DNA from: Ophioderma brevispina
Lineage: Eukaryota; Echinodermata; Ophiuroidea; Amphilepidida; Ophiodermatidae
Length of the DNA: 64,000 nucleotides
Direction: 5' to 3'
Assembly (NCBI GenBank): GCA_023653785.1
Contig: JAMKCH010019724.1
Location: 175,294 to 239,293 of the forward strand
Positions 46,176 through 59,633 of this stretch are shown here, in pieces (positions within the stretch are counted from its first letter, which is position 1; every line of letters starts with the position of its first letter). Made by a program: the position numbers and the translations under genes. The notes below the pieces were generated by a model. The model had not been told where the DNA came from and did not search any database. It worked only from the letters and a program-made list of their open reading frames with translations.

Positions 46176-49100
46176 CCTTCACCCCATTGTCATATACTGC
46201 AGTCCGTTTGTGACCAAAACCTATTTTTCCCTACCTAATTGTAAGCTTTGAACTTGTAAGCAACAAATTCTTCAGTCAAATGCTGTAATCAAGTTTATGT
46301 ATAAATAATTCTAATTCATAATGTTAATTTTTGTTTAAGTCTGTTTCCTTGTCATGTAAGTGACCCAATTTATTTGTACAACTGCTGTACTTTTGTTTTT
46401 GTATAAATAATCCTTAGCCATTTTTGTAATCTTCTTAGTCCCCCTGTTTGTTCTACTCTGTGCCAGTCCTTGTGTATTCGTCTATTCTGAATTGTCAACA
46501 CATCTTGCCCACAGTTATTGTCTCACTGAATTCTTACCACAGCGCCGTACCCGGTTTCGCAAGTTGCTCTCTTCTTACTCCTTCTCCAACCACCTCATCC
46601 CTTCCATCTTTCTCTCTCTCTCTCTCTCTCGCTCTCATAACTCTAACTCTCTATTATTTTCCTTGTTTATACCTTTTCATTATGCCATGCCCTGCAATAT
46701 ACGTACTGCCCCATTTATCCACCAGCTTCACGACGATGACTTCCGCGAATCCCTAATTGGAATTTTTCAACCAACACTAATTGAACATCATCAAACTTAA
46801 CGCCCTTTGAATAATCATTACTTACAGACCCATATCATCTCAACTGTGACTAACCCAGCTTTCATCACACCCGCACAATACGGTGGTTCTGACTCCCGCT
46901 ATCCCCAGTCGACAGTTTCAACACATTAATAAATCCACCAAGCATCGACTCATTTCCATATTCCATTTCAATGTCGTAGTATCACAAAATCCATGAAGAA
47001 ATCACTAACTACCTTGATCACCTCAACCATTCTTTCTCTTTCCTTATGCATTTTCATAAACATGGTTACTGATACCAAATCACCACCGCCACTTTATGGC
47101 TACACGTAACATTCCAGGACCACTCACTGGCAGAGAAAGGGGATTTGTCTTTACATAAAAATCACCCCTCATACCAAATCATCGACACAACACCAGTACC
47201 AGAATTGACACACTTTTTCATTGAACTCACCATTAACACCAACAAGAGACCCAAACCCATAACCGATCGGATTTATTTACAGACTGCATGAACACACTAT
47301 CCAAAATTTTAACAACAGCTTTGAGCAGCTCCTCACTGACTCAGTAAAAACCAACCGTGATGTCTATATTGTCGGTGACTATAATATCAATCCCTCAGTT
47401 ACTCCACTCATCCACACATTAATGACTTTATTACACATCACTTGCAACTCTATTCCCCAAAAATTAACAGAACCACAGAATTACGCATAACACGCCACGC
47501 TCATTGATAACATTATCACCAACTCCCACGACACGGAATCCACACCAGGGATATTTGGCACTGACACTACGATCACTTCCCAATATTCCTAATTACATCT
47601 CTCAAGCATAAGCATGCACAAAAACAACAATCACTAATCGTGACTACAGAGGGAATGAGATCACAACTTGCGCACATTTAACCCGTAGACCAACACTGAA
47701 TCATGGGAACATACGTATACTTACAGAAAATGATCCTAACATAGCGTACAGCAATTCAGTTCAACTTATCCCAAACATACAACAGTCATTCCCCTTACAA
47801 AAAGACCTTAAAAAATCGTAACCACACTCAGCCCTGGAGGACAACAGCAATTTCCAAGTCAATCAAACACAACACGGCCTCTACAAGACATACCTGAAGA
47901 AAACACACCAGCAACCAAACAACAATATAACAATACAAAACAAATAACTCACATTATCTTATTGCCAACGAAAAAACACAACACCGAACAAATTCAGAAA
48001 CTCCAAAACATGATCTTGGCCCAAAACCTGAACATTCCTCACCAACATTCTAGGCAGGAAGATATCCACTAAACGGGTCCCTGACCTTTTCAACTCATAA
48101 TAATACCAGATACTGTCCCGCTTGACTGCTAACGCCATTCACCGATCACTCACTAACCTGGCAAAAACTGGGCTCAACAAAATTTCCACCTTCAAATAAC
48201 TCATTTACCAACACCTTCCAAAAAACACATTCACCTCATTTTTCCTGAATCCAGTTTACTGAAGATTAATGCCACAACTTCGCCACCTACTGAAACCGGG
48301 TAAAAGTGCGGGTACCGACAGGATAGATCCCGGGATTGCTAACAAATCATATAATAACTCATGTCGCATCTGATGCACATATTTAACCAATCACTTCCAC
48401 CGGAACTTTCCAGATCACCTCAAATCAGCCAAAGTATCTCCTATTTACCAACACAAGAAACGCACATAACAGTGCAATTACAGGCCATTTCTGTTCTTCC
48501 ATCTTTTTCAAACTACTTGAACAAATCATGTATACACGTCTGTCTACGTTCTTCAATAAGCACAACATTCTTGTCGATGAACAATACGTTTTTAGGCCCA
48601 AACCGCAACTTACATGGCACTCCTTGAACTAACAACCAACCTCAACCTTGCACTAAAAATAAACTTCATACCATTGGGGTATTCCCTGGATCTCCCAAGG
48701 CTTTCGACACCCTTGACCACAACATTCTTCTTCACAAGCTTATCATTACGGTGTCCGTGTGGTAGTCCCCGGGAGTGGTTCAGAGTTTTACCTAACTAAC
48801 CGCCACAATCATCTACGTCACTCCACCCATCATCCATCTACAAACCTATCACAGTTGGCTTCCCGCAAGCTCAATCCTTGGCCCCTACTTTGTCATCATT
48901 TCAGAATGACATCACAACATCTCCAACCCTAAAACTAATCTTATTTTGGCAAGATGAACCAACATTTTTCTTTCAACCCTAACATTAATGCACTTTTACA
49001 ACATAACCATGAACTCCGCAAAAATCACTGACTGGTTTCGGCAAACACTTTTCACTCAATGTTTTTAAAAACTAATCTACAATGCTTTTTCTCTACACAC

Positions 49101-50305
49101 AACACTAACACAATCAAACATAATAACAAAATAGATAACCAGACAAGCATACCAACAAACTTACACCAACCAATTTTCTTGGCATCACAATCGACGACAA
49201 ACTAACATGCAACGAACCATCAATTCTGTCACACCCAACGTCTCACGCAAATGGTACAATCTACAGAGCTAACACCACCTTCCCGACGACACCTTAAAAT
49301 CACTTTACAACACACTAGTTCTCCTATACCTTAGGTACTGTAACATCATCTGGGCCTCAACTTTCATTCACGACTCACCAAACTAAACTTCACACAGAAA
49401 TGGCCATTCGCACTAGCACAACTCACCTCCCAAACTCCACACTTTGCCATTATTTCACTCACTGCAAACGCCCACTTAAATTAGAGCCCCTCAACCAACT
49501 TCAAACAACGCTCTTCATGTGTGACTATCACAACAATCATTTTAACCTCCGAATTTAGCAATTACTTTACCACAAACCGACAAATTCACAGCTATAACAC
49601 CAGACAATCCCAGACAAACTTCATCTTCCCCTCCCAAAATCTTCCTCTGAAAAGCACTTTATTCAGTATCACTGCGCAAAAATTTGGAATGATCTTCAGA
49701 ATCCATCACACAATTACCAAACCAAAATACTTTTAAAGCTCAACGGAAAAAACAATGTCATCACCAGTACATTTTCTTTTTAAATTTCTCCCCAAGCCTT
49801 ATTTCTCTCCGACTTGAGTCTCCATCTCATTCTATCTCTCCTTACTTTTTCTTCACTTTTTACTCTCTACCTCTGCTTCTCATTATGCAATTGATTACAT
49901 CACCTCAACACGACCTTTGAAAAGTCTGTCCTTTATGTCCAAATTCCCGTTTTCCGTTAGGTGTTTTGTTTTACTTAGATAAAATTTTTGTTTCGTTTTG
50001 TATGGATACTTATCTATGTAACATTCTATCATCCTTATTTGTAACTATGTCATTTTTTTAGTTTATTTTACTTGTATGTAAAATATGTATAAAATATGTT
50101 TAAAATATGTGATTTAAGGCCCAGCAAGTAACCATAAAGCCCTATCGGGTGGTGCCATATGTCCTAGCATTCATATCCCCCCCACCTGTTTCATTTTAGT
50201 ACAGTTTCAATTGTCATTTTGTTATTATTATTAATATACGAATTACACATTGCTGTCATGTTACGATATGTGATGCATAAATAATGGAATCTGAATCTTG
50301 AACAA
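46176..50305 (+). mobile_element. Non-LTR retrotransposon (LINE) with endonuclease and reverse transcriptase, CR1/L2-like
   Basis: A pyrimidine-rich 5' part (also present in tandem copy 1) leads into an endonuclease. Landmarks are near 46960-46990 (NIQCRSITK-like), VGDYNIN at 47370-47392, LIDNIITN near 47500 and SDHFPIFL near 47570. Reverse transcriptase follows with LKPGKSAGTD (about 48289-48320), LDL.KAFDTLDHN (48688-48722), PQ.SILGP (about 48867-48890) and a damaged FADD box near 48945. HSYNTRQSQ at 49587-49613 marks the C-terminus. A T-rich 3' UTR ends in GAATCTGAATCTTGA at 50289-50303. Frames shift very often, so no long ORF survives as read. Confidence 0.88.
46610..46632. repeat. (TC)n microsatellite
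   Basis: TCTCTC repeats over about 22 bp lie in the 5' part of the LINE. They cause the overlapping Ser/Leu-rich frames at 46448-46800. Confidence 0.85.
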
Positions 50306-50879
50306 TCCGCAAAATATCAGTGTGGGATTGTTGGGGTGCGATTGGGTGGTTAATTTGTGCAGCCATACCCATGGGCCAACAACGAAATGAAAGACAAGTC
50401 ATCTCTGATTTAAATTAACCGCCAGTCAAGGAATACATCTTTTCACCTAAGCGCGCATTGAATTATGAGAAAAAAGGTATCTGAGCACAATGATCCAGGT
50501 GCAAGATTATTACACTGCCACCTACAACACATTTACATCAATTTGTATCACTACATATTAGTGTATAGGCCCTATGCAAAGCGGCACCCACAGTATGTGG
50601 AAGAGCGAAGGCCAGCCATTGCTTTTATATGTTGGTACTCTAGTGTTCTTTGGGGTCGGTAATAAACATGCAAGGACGATGAATTCTAAAGTTAGTACAC
50701 GTTTGCCTTCTTATCTACTATAGACCCTTTGGAGGAAAGTCTTCCCTAATTGCATACGCAACATCTCCCAATATTGCCACTGGCAATTATGTAAAAGCAA
50801 TTGACCCACGAAGGTCAATTATAGGCAGGGCAGTACTCTGTCATTCCCTATGATCATAACCGACAGAAGCGGTGGGGCA
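50306..50879. other. Non-coding spacer
   Basis: No gene or repeat structure is recognised between the LINE end and the minisatellite. A 65-codon open frame at 50465-50662 has no recognisable domain. Confidence 0.6.
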
Positions 50880-51672
50880 GGGGAGATTATAGTCCCCGTT
50901 AGAATAGTCCGGAGACTAATCTGGTTTTAATAGTCCGGGGGATGTGCAAAGCTAGGAAATAGTCCCCCGGACATGAATTGGAGGCATGTAGTCCCTACAA
51001 GTGGGAATGAAAGCCGAAGAGGACATTCAGGCTTAGGAATAAATATCCAAGGTCCGACATGGCTACCAGTCCGTAGGAATTTAGTGTCCATTTCCCGAAA
51101 AGTAGGACTATTTGTCTCTAGGGATTAATGACCTGTCAGGGGTGGGCTATCGCTACTGGTATGTCCAATCCGACAGGGATCTAGACTTAGGGCATTATTG
51201 TTCAAGCTCGAGGGAGGCGACTCCAGTTATGGGAATGAATGCCCTGTCAGGGGTGAACTATCGCCTCTTTAGGGATTAGGGTCCAAATCCGACGGAATAA
51301 TGACCCTTAGGAATTATGGTCAGTCTGAAGGTAGGCAGGACTATTAGCCCTAGGAATTAATGCCTTGGCAGAGTGGACTGCAGTCCTAGGGATCGGTTCG
51401 ATTCCGACGTGGAATATAATAAGTCCTGGGATTCTTGTGCAGGTTGTATTGATGGCGGACTTCATTTTTATGAATTATGCCATGTAGAGGTGGACTATAT
51501 TTCATAGGATTAGCGCCATGTTCTTGAGGGACTACAATTCCTAAGAAAGTTGTGTCCAATTCCAAGGTGGAATATCGACCCTTAGGAATTAATGTCCAAG
51601 CCCGACATGGACGGAATACCAGTGCTTAGGAATTATAGTCTGCCTAGGTACACTCTTCTTAGGAATGGTGTC
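50880..51672. repeat. Degenerate minisatellite, period ~35-45 bp (mostly ~42)
   Basis: The word CTTAGGAATTA or a close variant, followed by ATGTCC or AGTCC, recurs at about 51031, 51073, 51118, 51186, 51229, 51267, 51305, 51350, 51385, 51501, 51539, 51581, 51623 and 51657. Intervals near the ends are 42 bp, elsewhere 35-45. Between them a CCGAC.TGGACTAT-like block recurs. The first part (50880-51030) shows the CCCGG/AGTCC words in looser order. It is an old, drifted array without coding content. Confidence 0.82.
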
Positions 51673-51872
51673 AAGTCCAAGAAGTTAAAGAATTCTATTG
51701 AGAAAAGTGAACCTACTCTGATAAACACTAACATGCATATGATTTGTAGCCCTAAAACAAAACCGAGTACAACATTATGAATGACACATAAGCATAGAAT
51801 GATTAAATTGATAGGTTTTGTTTTCTCGATTTCTTTCAGGAAATTCCCTATGGTAAATTGTGGACATTAATA

Positions 51873-52060
51873 TGGGTGTTTCCATATTAAGGTGACACCT
51901 TTTCTGACATACTTGTTGACACCCTATGAATTAGAAACCTTAACGGACCTAAACGGAATAAACCACACGGTTAGTGTGGTTTATTCCGTAAGGTTTCGAA
52001 TTCACAGGGGTTGTCAGACAAGTATGTCTGAAAAGGGTGTCACCTTATGGAAAACCCCAT
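51873..52060. mobile_element. Palindromic MITE, ~188 bp (second copy)
   Basis: It starts TGGGTGTTTCCATA and ends TATGGAAAACCCCA. It shares AAGGTGACACC, CTGACA, ATTCCG and GGTTTATTCCG blocks with 13788-13942. ATTAA lies at both borders but no full 8-bp duplication is evident. The loop region around 51965 reads CCACACGGTTAGTGTGG. Confidence 0.85.
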
Positions 52061-52105
52061 TAAATTTTAAACTACTGTGACCTAAAGGCTTGTAATACAT
52101 ACTTT

Positions 52106-52191
52106 CAGTGGCGGAGATTCTTGCATGATTTCATTTTTCGTGAATAGAGCATCCCCAGAACAATGAAAGAACTCAGAAATCTCCACCACTG
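52106..52191. mobile_element. Very short hAT-like TIR element, 86 bp
   Basis: It starts CAGTGGCGGAGATTCTTG and ends with the complement of CAGTGGTGGAGATTTCTGAG. The TIR type resembles the hAT-like MITEs at 13480 and 32146, but the interior is different. No target duplication is visible, so the call rests on the inverted ends alone. Confidence 0.55.
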
Positions 52192-52844
52192 GTTGCTCAT
52201 AATTGAAGCAAGCAGAAATCTGATGGAGAGTAGTGCGTGATATGTCCCCCTAACCCACATGACCCAAAGGTCCCCTTTGACCTCAAATGTTGCAAGGAAG
52301 GTTCAACGCGCGATCCATCCTTCAGTTTCTTTAAAGTCCATTGATAAGACCTACAGTGACTGAAATTACCCCCCTAGATGAAATTTTACATGTCGGAGTG
52401 TACCTTGCTCAGTAAAATTGTGTACACAGGATATGGGTATTAGCGTGACAAATTATGTAGATTATTTTGTTACAATCAAGTTCAAATTACCTCTGCATGA
52501 CCTTGACATCAAAAAACTGTTGCGGTTACAATGGGGTCAGCTAGATTCCAATAAAGTCAAAATGGGGTTAAATCTGGGAACTTAGTTATATAAGATTATT
52601 AAGAAGATAAGTACCTTAGAATGACACTGGGGAAATGTGAATTATTCATTAGGAAAATGAATTAATTCTATCCTTTATTAGTGCTAGGGATTTATTTTTA
52701 ATTGCATGATGAATTCATCCTTAGGGAATCAAGCGCAAACAAAGGATAACGTTAAGTGGGAAACGAAATTTCCCCCTAACGTAGTGGATAAGAAAGGCGA
52801 ATTTCCCCATAACCCTACAACAGAAGCTGTATACGATACGACAG

Positions 52845-53085
52845 ATACTACTACGACGACTACAACTACGAAGACAAACTACTACTACAACTAAGACAAC
52901 GACGACAACGACGACAACGACGACAACGACGACAACATACAACGACTACACTACACAACAACAACAAAACAACAACAAAAACAATCCTACTACTATACCG
53001 ACGCCGATACGACAGACGACGATAATACTACGACTACTACTACGACGACGACTAATACGACGACGACGACTTACTACGACGACTG
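52845..53085. repeat. (ACG/ACT/CAACGA)n microsatellite
   Basis: Trinucleotide and hexanucleotide words ACTACG, GACAAC and GACGAC dominate about 240 bp. They generate Val-rich minus-strand and Thr-rich plus-strand frames that are not genes. Confidence 0.9.
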
Positions 53086-56000
53086 AACTACGTCCTACGA
53101 CAAGACTTGCCACAGAAACCTGTCATTGTATAGGTTAATCGTAGTAGACTGTAATGTAATGTAGACAATGTTGAATTATGTTTTGAAACAACTTTTAATG
53201 TGTCAAGAACACATATTTTGTGGATTACTTTGCTCATTAAGTAGGTTTGCCATGTGAAGTTATGCCTAAATGTATTTAAAGTAAGCCGGTTCCAATTACC
53301 ACACCGAATGAGGGTAACTTTGTTCTTCAAGTAAGAAATACTTGATGAAAATAGTTTTGTACCGAAACAAAATTGTGCGAAAAGAAAAGGTCAAATGCTG
53401 TCAACTACAATCCCGGAGTAGAAGTTTTATAGTACGCCCGGCCTAATAGCCCACCCTAAAAATGTACAAGATAGGGCACTCGATTCCGTTGCGCTTTATT
53501 CCATTGTATATATGGAGCCGGATTATAATGGCTCCGGAGGATTGTATTCTTTTTACACGGTCAAATTTAGTTCCCATCGGTGATACCTTTTACATGCATT
53601 GAAGGCGTATGGCATCATTAAGATTGAACTGAAGTAGCATTAGAAGGCTGAAGCCAACCCCTAACACTTAACCCTACCCCACCCATCAATGTTGGGCGGT
53701 CTTAAAGAGCATCAGTAAAGGTTCAACATTGGACCGGGGAGAGGGAGGACTTAGTTTCTAAAGATTGATGGGTGCAAACGATTTTGTCACGGGCATTTGT
53801 TACGGTTAGAGAGTAAATCTTGAAAAAAAAAATACAGCGTTCACGGAACGGAAGCTTCTTCTGCCATCGCGCTTGGAGGACATAGGACAGAAAAAACATC
53901 TAACCATCTCCATGTTGCAAATAAATGTGCGCGTTTATTTGAAAGCAAACATAGTCACACTCATGGCTCACCTCTTCTACAGACTCTCCATGGTTAAATT
54001 AAGAAGAGGATTCAATTCAAGGTCATCGTTCAGCCATTCAAAGCTTTCCATTTTAGGCTCTGCGGCTATCTGTCTTATTATTTTCAAATCACGTGTCAAA
54101 AGACTAGAACAGTCTCCGGTCGATTGGCCATACATTGAGGTTCCCATCGTGCCAAAAAACAAGCGGGCGATTGTGCCTTTTCTGTGAGGTCCTCACTTGG
54201 GAATTGACATGACGAGTTGTAGAGTAGGCAAGACACTTGCCCTCTTGACAGGTTTTAAAAACATCTTAAATCTCATCGTTTTCCTGATCTGTTTTTCTCT
54301 TTTTTTAAGCGCCTTGTGCACATGATAAAAGGCGCTATATAAGTCTTATTATTATTGATCGGCGGGTTTTGAAGGGGACAAAGGTCCATGAGGTTCACAA
54401 GGTCATATGGTCACCAACACATAGGACCACTTAACCAGGATCATTGAATTTCAAGTGTCATGAAATTGATTGACATAATACATCCAAGCCAATTGATAAT
54501 TCTGACCAATTGTGGCCAGGACCTATAGAGGACCATGACCCCTCTGAGCGGGTAACTTGAGGGCACTACCCAAGAACCATTAAATCAAAGTGTCATGGAA
54601 AAAAATGTGTGCTGTGGAAACACAGTGGGTAATTATGTTTAGGTAACATTTTTACACAGACAGACGAATACCCACACTACCAAAGCAATCCATGTGTGAG
54701 AGACGACACAAAATAAAATTGCAAGTCAAATGATGAATGGGTAACCTTAGTTCCTGTACCCGTACTTAAAAGGGTTTTGTGTAAAATTCAAATGTACTTA
54801 GAAATTTAGTATTCAGCAGGGCCTCTTATGCAGAGAGGGAATTATGTTGTATCGGGTGGGGCACCTTTGAAACTGTAGTAATTACTGAAAATTACTTACG
54901 GTGTGCTTATGGAGATGTGTGGTGTGTGTTGGGGGTGTGTTGTTGATAGGGGTGTTTGTTGGCGAGGTGGTGTGTGGTGATGTGTGATGTGTAAAATAGT
55001 ATAGTGAATGGGCGTAATAAAAGCACTAATCTGAGCTTAAAAGAGCATGTTTTAAGGGGGATAACTTGAAAATTGTGTATTACATAGGGGCAAAAACCCA
55101 ATGGGATTTTTTATATTTTGCAAAGTAATACAAGGTTAGGTATACATATATTTTTCTTGGCGAACTTGCTGTGGAAAAATACGTGCTCAATTTTAATACT
55201 ATTTTAACGCAAAAAAGACAAAAATTGGGTTCATTATGTAAGCATTCCTCCAAATTGATGAAGAGTAAAACAATATGTGCTACACATGCTCTTCGAGGTT
55301 AGTGAAACTATGTATAAATATCAGTGTCAGACATAAAGAATATCAATGTAAAGTTAAAAAGGCAATATGACATGTATTGGCATAGTGATTTGAGCTATTG
55401 GCAAACTATGGTATTTTCTGTCTAGAAAACATGCTCAGGGTAAGTATAGACTGAAATATACTGTAAGAAGAACAAACCATCAATATAGATTCATACGACA
55501 AATATGGAAGGATGGTCCAACCTTCATTTCAGCCATCAGGTGGTTTCTCTGACAAACACTCGTATTAGTGCACATAGCAATTTCGCAACATGACCTACAC
55601 AGGCTAATAATATAATAATAATAATTTTAAATATTAATAATAAAAAACAACCATCATAAATAATCTAAATTACAAATTATTTGTTTTAGCAATTAATCAT
55701 ATAGGATAGGCCCATATACTCACGTGAAACACGTATTTTTATGCCACCTAGAGTCGAGATAGATTAAATGCTTAAAAATTGGCACACACCTGTTTACTTT
55801 TGTTTATGTTCGTATTTACTCTTTTTTGGAATTTATTTGATAGTATATTTATTCAATCATATCAACATAGTTATTTCCATCCAATCCATGTTACAATTAA
55901 TTACAAGCATATAAATAAACTATACAAAATTATTTTTTGAACGGAGGGCCACCCAAAAGGCCAAGGATGCCAGAGGTGGTTGACCCCTTCAGAGATGCTT

Positions 56001-58735
56001 ACAACATGGTAGATACCAAATATATCAAGAAAGCGAGAATTTTAGTCAACAGTAATAGAACAACATTATGTAATTCACAGAGATGACTCTTATGATATGG
56101 CATAATTATGAAGGATTTTAACTTAACTTGAAACATTTCAGATTTTGGGCAATTTTAAATCACTAGCAAAACTATCCAAAAATATGGCCCGTTGAAACGA
56201 AAACTCCCTTTGATTTTGCAAATGCGGTTTTTATTCTACTAATGATAATCGTTTGCATTTCTTGTAATTGGGGATGAATGGTGTGGGCGCTTAGCAAAAT
56301 ATGGTTGTAAATATAAAGGGAGAGGGGAAGACGACCCTTGAATGTTATACATAAAACTACAAGGTTGACTTTAAACAAGTCATAGATATTGAGTAATTTT
56401 AAGCATTTGAAACAAGGGTCCGGGACCGGAATGTGATCTGAAATGAGATAGACATATATTTCTAACAGACCTTTTTTGCAATTTTATCGTTTATCTAAGT
56501 AAATTTTGTGTGTGTCCCCAAACAAGAAATTAATTACATTTATATCATATCAACTTAACTAAGTAAAAGTAATGTTTTTGTTAGGGGAAAAAGGGATTTT
56601 CCGCCTGTTTGTGTCCAATTTGGAATTTTGTTAAAGGAAATTTGGTCAAAATTAAGAAAGAATTTGCATGTGTTGGGAATGCGTTTAGGTGTAATTAAGT
56701 ATTGTGAAGCCGATTGGCATTCACTGTTAATAATTTTAGCCGTCAAGAAAGCTGTGAACCTTATGATGTAGGCTTTCTCTGGAATAGGCCTGAAATCTAT
56801 GTAGGCCTTTCTCTGGAAATAGCGACTTATGTCTTTTCAAAACATCGAATCTGCATCTGTATTTACCTGAAAATCCATAAAGGAAGAAAAAGAAAGGTAT
56901 TTATAGTAGCTGCTACGCTACTACAAATAGTATGGAAGCTTAATAACACAAACTAAGTAATAATAAATATTGAGGACACAGAATAAAAGATTAGAGAAAG
57001 CCCTTATAAACATCAAACGTAAAACATCAGGACCAGAATCTGCAAAAATATAGGTTATTTGGTTTTGAACATTTACACTTAAAGATTTTAGTGTGTTCAT
57101 TATAACGGACTTGAGGTACATAGTGTGTTAAATTACCACCTAGTCAATGCATAGAGAAAACACTTAACCTCAATACATACAGAACATATGTAAAACGACA
57201 CGGTCCTCAGGCGCTTTGTGCGACTGCCGTCGCGGGGTTGAATGATAGGCCTAACACGACCTTTGACCTGATGTGTTCATATGGACCTTGATATGTGACC
57301 TTTGACGTCAAACAAAATGATGGTTGTATGATGTAAACTCATAAACCCAAGTTTGATTCCAGATAGGGCTGCACAGGAGCTTAAATATGTTGAATGAACG
57401 GACTTTTGGTGTGTCATCCAGATCAACCAAGCATGAGAAGAATTACAATACCATCCACCTGGTTCACCTGAAACATTTCAGATAATTCTGAGGCGATTCT
57501 GTGTATCTCTGCTGCTTGGGTTTTGGAGGCAGGTCTGGCCAAGAAACCTATTGACCTGCCGTGCAAGCTCCCTATTGATCTTAACTTTTCCAATGAGGTC
57601 AATTTAATGTTCAGGCTCTTTAAACTGACCCACATGCACTTGACCTGGTATGTGAGCCCTTTGACCTCATCAACAAATGGGGAGCAATGTTGCACAGTGA
57701 CCCAAGTTGGGTTAAAATCCATATCAAAAGATGGGGATATACAGGCAAATGTTAACCCTTTTTCCACAACAGACTCAACAAACAGACATCACCTACAACA
57801 ACAACAGACATCACCAACAACAGTGGACAAAGTGTCCCCTATGGTCTCCTGCCTTAGGGCAGGGCGACACAAAAATGGTAAATTGGCGTGTCACCTATTT
57901 AATTGTATATATTTTAGAATTATTTGATCATTTTCATTTCAAATAGATAAAAAAAACACTGAAAAAAAACAGATTTTTTAGGATCGAGAGGTTTTCCCAA
58001 ATAAAACAATAAATTGGCGTAATTTCCTTGATTGATTAATTGGAGTTATGTAGAAATATGAAAAGAAAGTCTTCATATATCCACACGCCACTATTCAACT
58101 AACACGGTAACGTGCATGATTTGCTTATTTGCCTCCAGGAATGTTCCGTAAAAAATGCAATTTTTCTTCTCACTGACAGATCCTTTTCCTTTGTAGTGTC
58201 TTGCAAGGAAGCTCGTTTGAAACTGTTTCCCGAAAAGAGATCGTTCTAATTACCTCGCAAATAATATTAACTGTATCTTCACCTTTATCTATTCGAAGAC
58301 TGACTTGTGGGTCTTAATGTTATTTGAAACTTAATCAGAATGCAATTTCACCAACTGCACAATGAGAACCAGTGCACCGCTCAATTTCATACTCAGTCGA
58401 TAGAATGCTTCCTTTAAAAAAAGTTTAGTGGTATGCATTTTTTCGTATACTGTGCACATAAACGTATGGAATTTACTTAGCCTACACAAATACGGCGTGC
58501 CAGAAATTGGCATAGAAACAATTTTAGCAACTAAAATATTCATTCCAATTTCCAATTCCAATTTATTTATTTCCATAACAAACATACATCAAATGACATC
58601 AACACGCAAAACAAACAATGGGAGTAGGCAGGAAAACCCATTTAGCCGGAATATCCTCCCATTAAAAATACAACGATAAATACCAGAAATGGCAAACTGA
58701 GGGGTGAAAGAATATATAAAGATGAATCCCGATAG
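53086..58735. other. 5.6 kb without recognisable gene
   Basis: I see no conserved protein. Items noted are a SINE/L2-like tail at about 54307-54356 (AAGCGCCTTG..AAAGGCGCTATATAAG, then TTATTATTATT), a GT-rich patch at 54900-54985, an AAT-rich patch at 55600-55640, and GACCTTTGACCT motifs at 57257 and 57296. Open frames of 104 (53873-54187), 114 (57423-57767) and 134 codons (57523-57927) exist, but the latter two overlap on opposite strands and none shows a motif I know. Confidence 0.6.
54300..54358 (+). mobile_element. SINE/LINE tail fragment
   Basis: AAGCGCCTTGTGCACATG and AAAGGCGCTATATAAG form a small stem. A TTATTATTATT tail follows. This is the type of 3' end shared by L2-type LINEs and their SINE partners. 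The same logic is seen at 58995-59035 and, inverted, at 20255 and 34430. Confidence 0.6.
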
Positions 58736-58736
58736 C

Positions 58737-59050
58737 ACGTGTGGTCCAGTGTTAAAAGCGAAAAAGCGCAGGACTCATGATCATTGGTTGTGAGTTCGAG
58801 CCCCGCCGTGGTCCACCCCACCCCCCCCCCAACGTGTTTGTGTCCCTGGGCAAGACACTTTATCTCGCTTTTGTCTCCCTGTCACCCAGTTGTAAGGGGT
58901 AGCTGTTAGGGGTAGTCATGATGTTCGCCAGTTAAATGGCAGCCGATTTTCAATATGTGAAAAAAGTGATTTATCCTAGTGCCAGCGGAATAAATGTAAG
59001 CGCTTTGAGACTATTGTAATAAAGCGCTATAATAAATCCGTGCATTTATT
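58737..59050 (+). mobile_element. tRNA-derived SINE, plus strand, full length
   Basis: The head has GTGGTCCAGTG (A-box-like), GGACTCATGATC (CAT in the anticodon position, Met-like) and GAGTTCGAGCCCCG (B box) at about 58791-58805. The body contains CTGGGCAAGACACTTTA, then AAGCGCTTTGAGACTAT and AAAGCGCTATAATAAA at the 3' end, followed by a T-rich tail. The GCGCTTTGAG/AAAGCGCTAT 3' end is the common LINE-recognised tail type. Confidence 0.82.
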
Positions 59051-59633
59051 TTTATTTTTAATCCCCGGGGGAGAATCACATAATGTGTGTAACATAACCT
59101 CAAGAGGACTTCCTATTGCGTGATTCAGGTTGTCCGTTTTTTGTACCCGTCACCTTTTACAAAAAAAATGAAATTATTTATTTGATTTGAATTTACCTTA
59201 ATAAGCCCATATAAAATCTGCATACTTTACTCAGTACAAAATAACCGTTGAGTGTTTAAAGCTGACTTTAAGCAATACTATTAGATAGATGTGAAGGAAT
59301 TAAATATTTCTAATAATTATTTTGCTACTTAAATTAGGACGTTTTTACGTGGGTATTAAACCATTACAATGATGCGGTTTATGTTGTAGCGATATAGAAA
59401 CCAATTTTGCAAAGTACTGCAACCTTCCTTTAGTTCCAAATTGATAAACAGACTCACAAACTTGGACATTTTTAATCTAATTAACTCTAACCCCAATCAC
59501 TTGGGTTCATTGTATCAATGTTTTTGAATTCATATGCGAAAGCTCGAGCATGTGCGTTATTCCCTTTATTTCCTTCCTTTTTTCTATTTGTGTGGATTTA
59601 ATAATTGGCATTTGTCTTGTTGTTGTTTTTTTC
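59051..59633. other. Non-coding spacer
   Basis: AT-rich sequence with an A-run near 59161-59168. No recognisable feature. Confidence 0.6.

Noticed and set aside
53873..54187. 104-codon plus-strand frame as a gene
   Set aside because: No recognisable domain, signal peptide or neighbouring exon with matching splice sites; kept as unassigned sequence.
57423..57927. Overlapping 114- and 134-codon frames on opposite strands
   Set aside because: I recognise no domain in either, and such opposite-strand pairs arise from stop-poor repeats. The + frame contains a run of CAACAACAG-type simple sequence.
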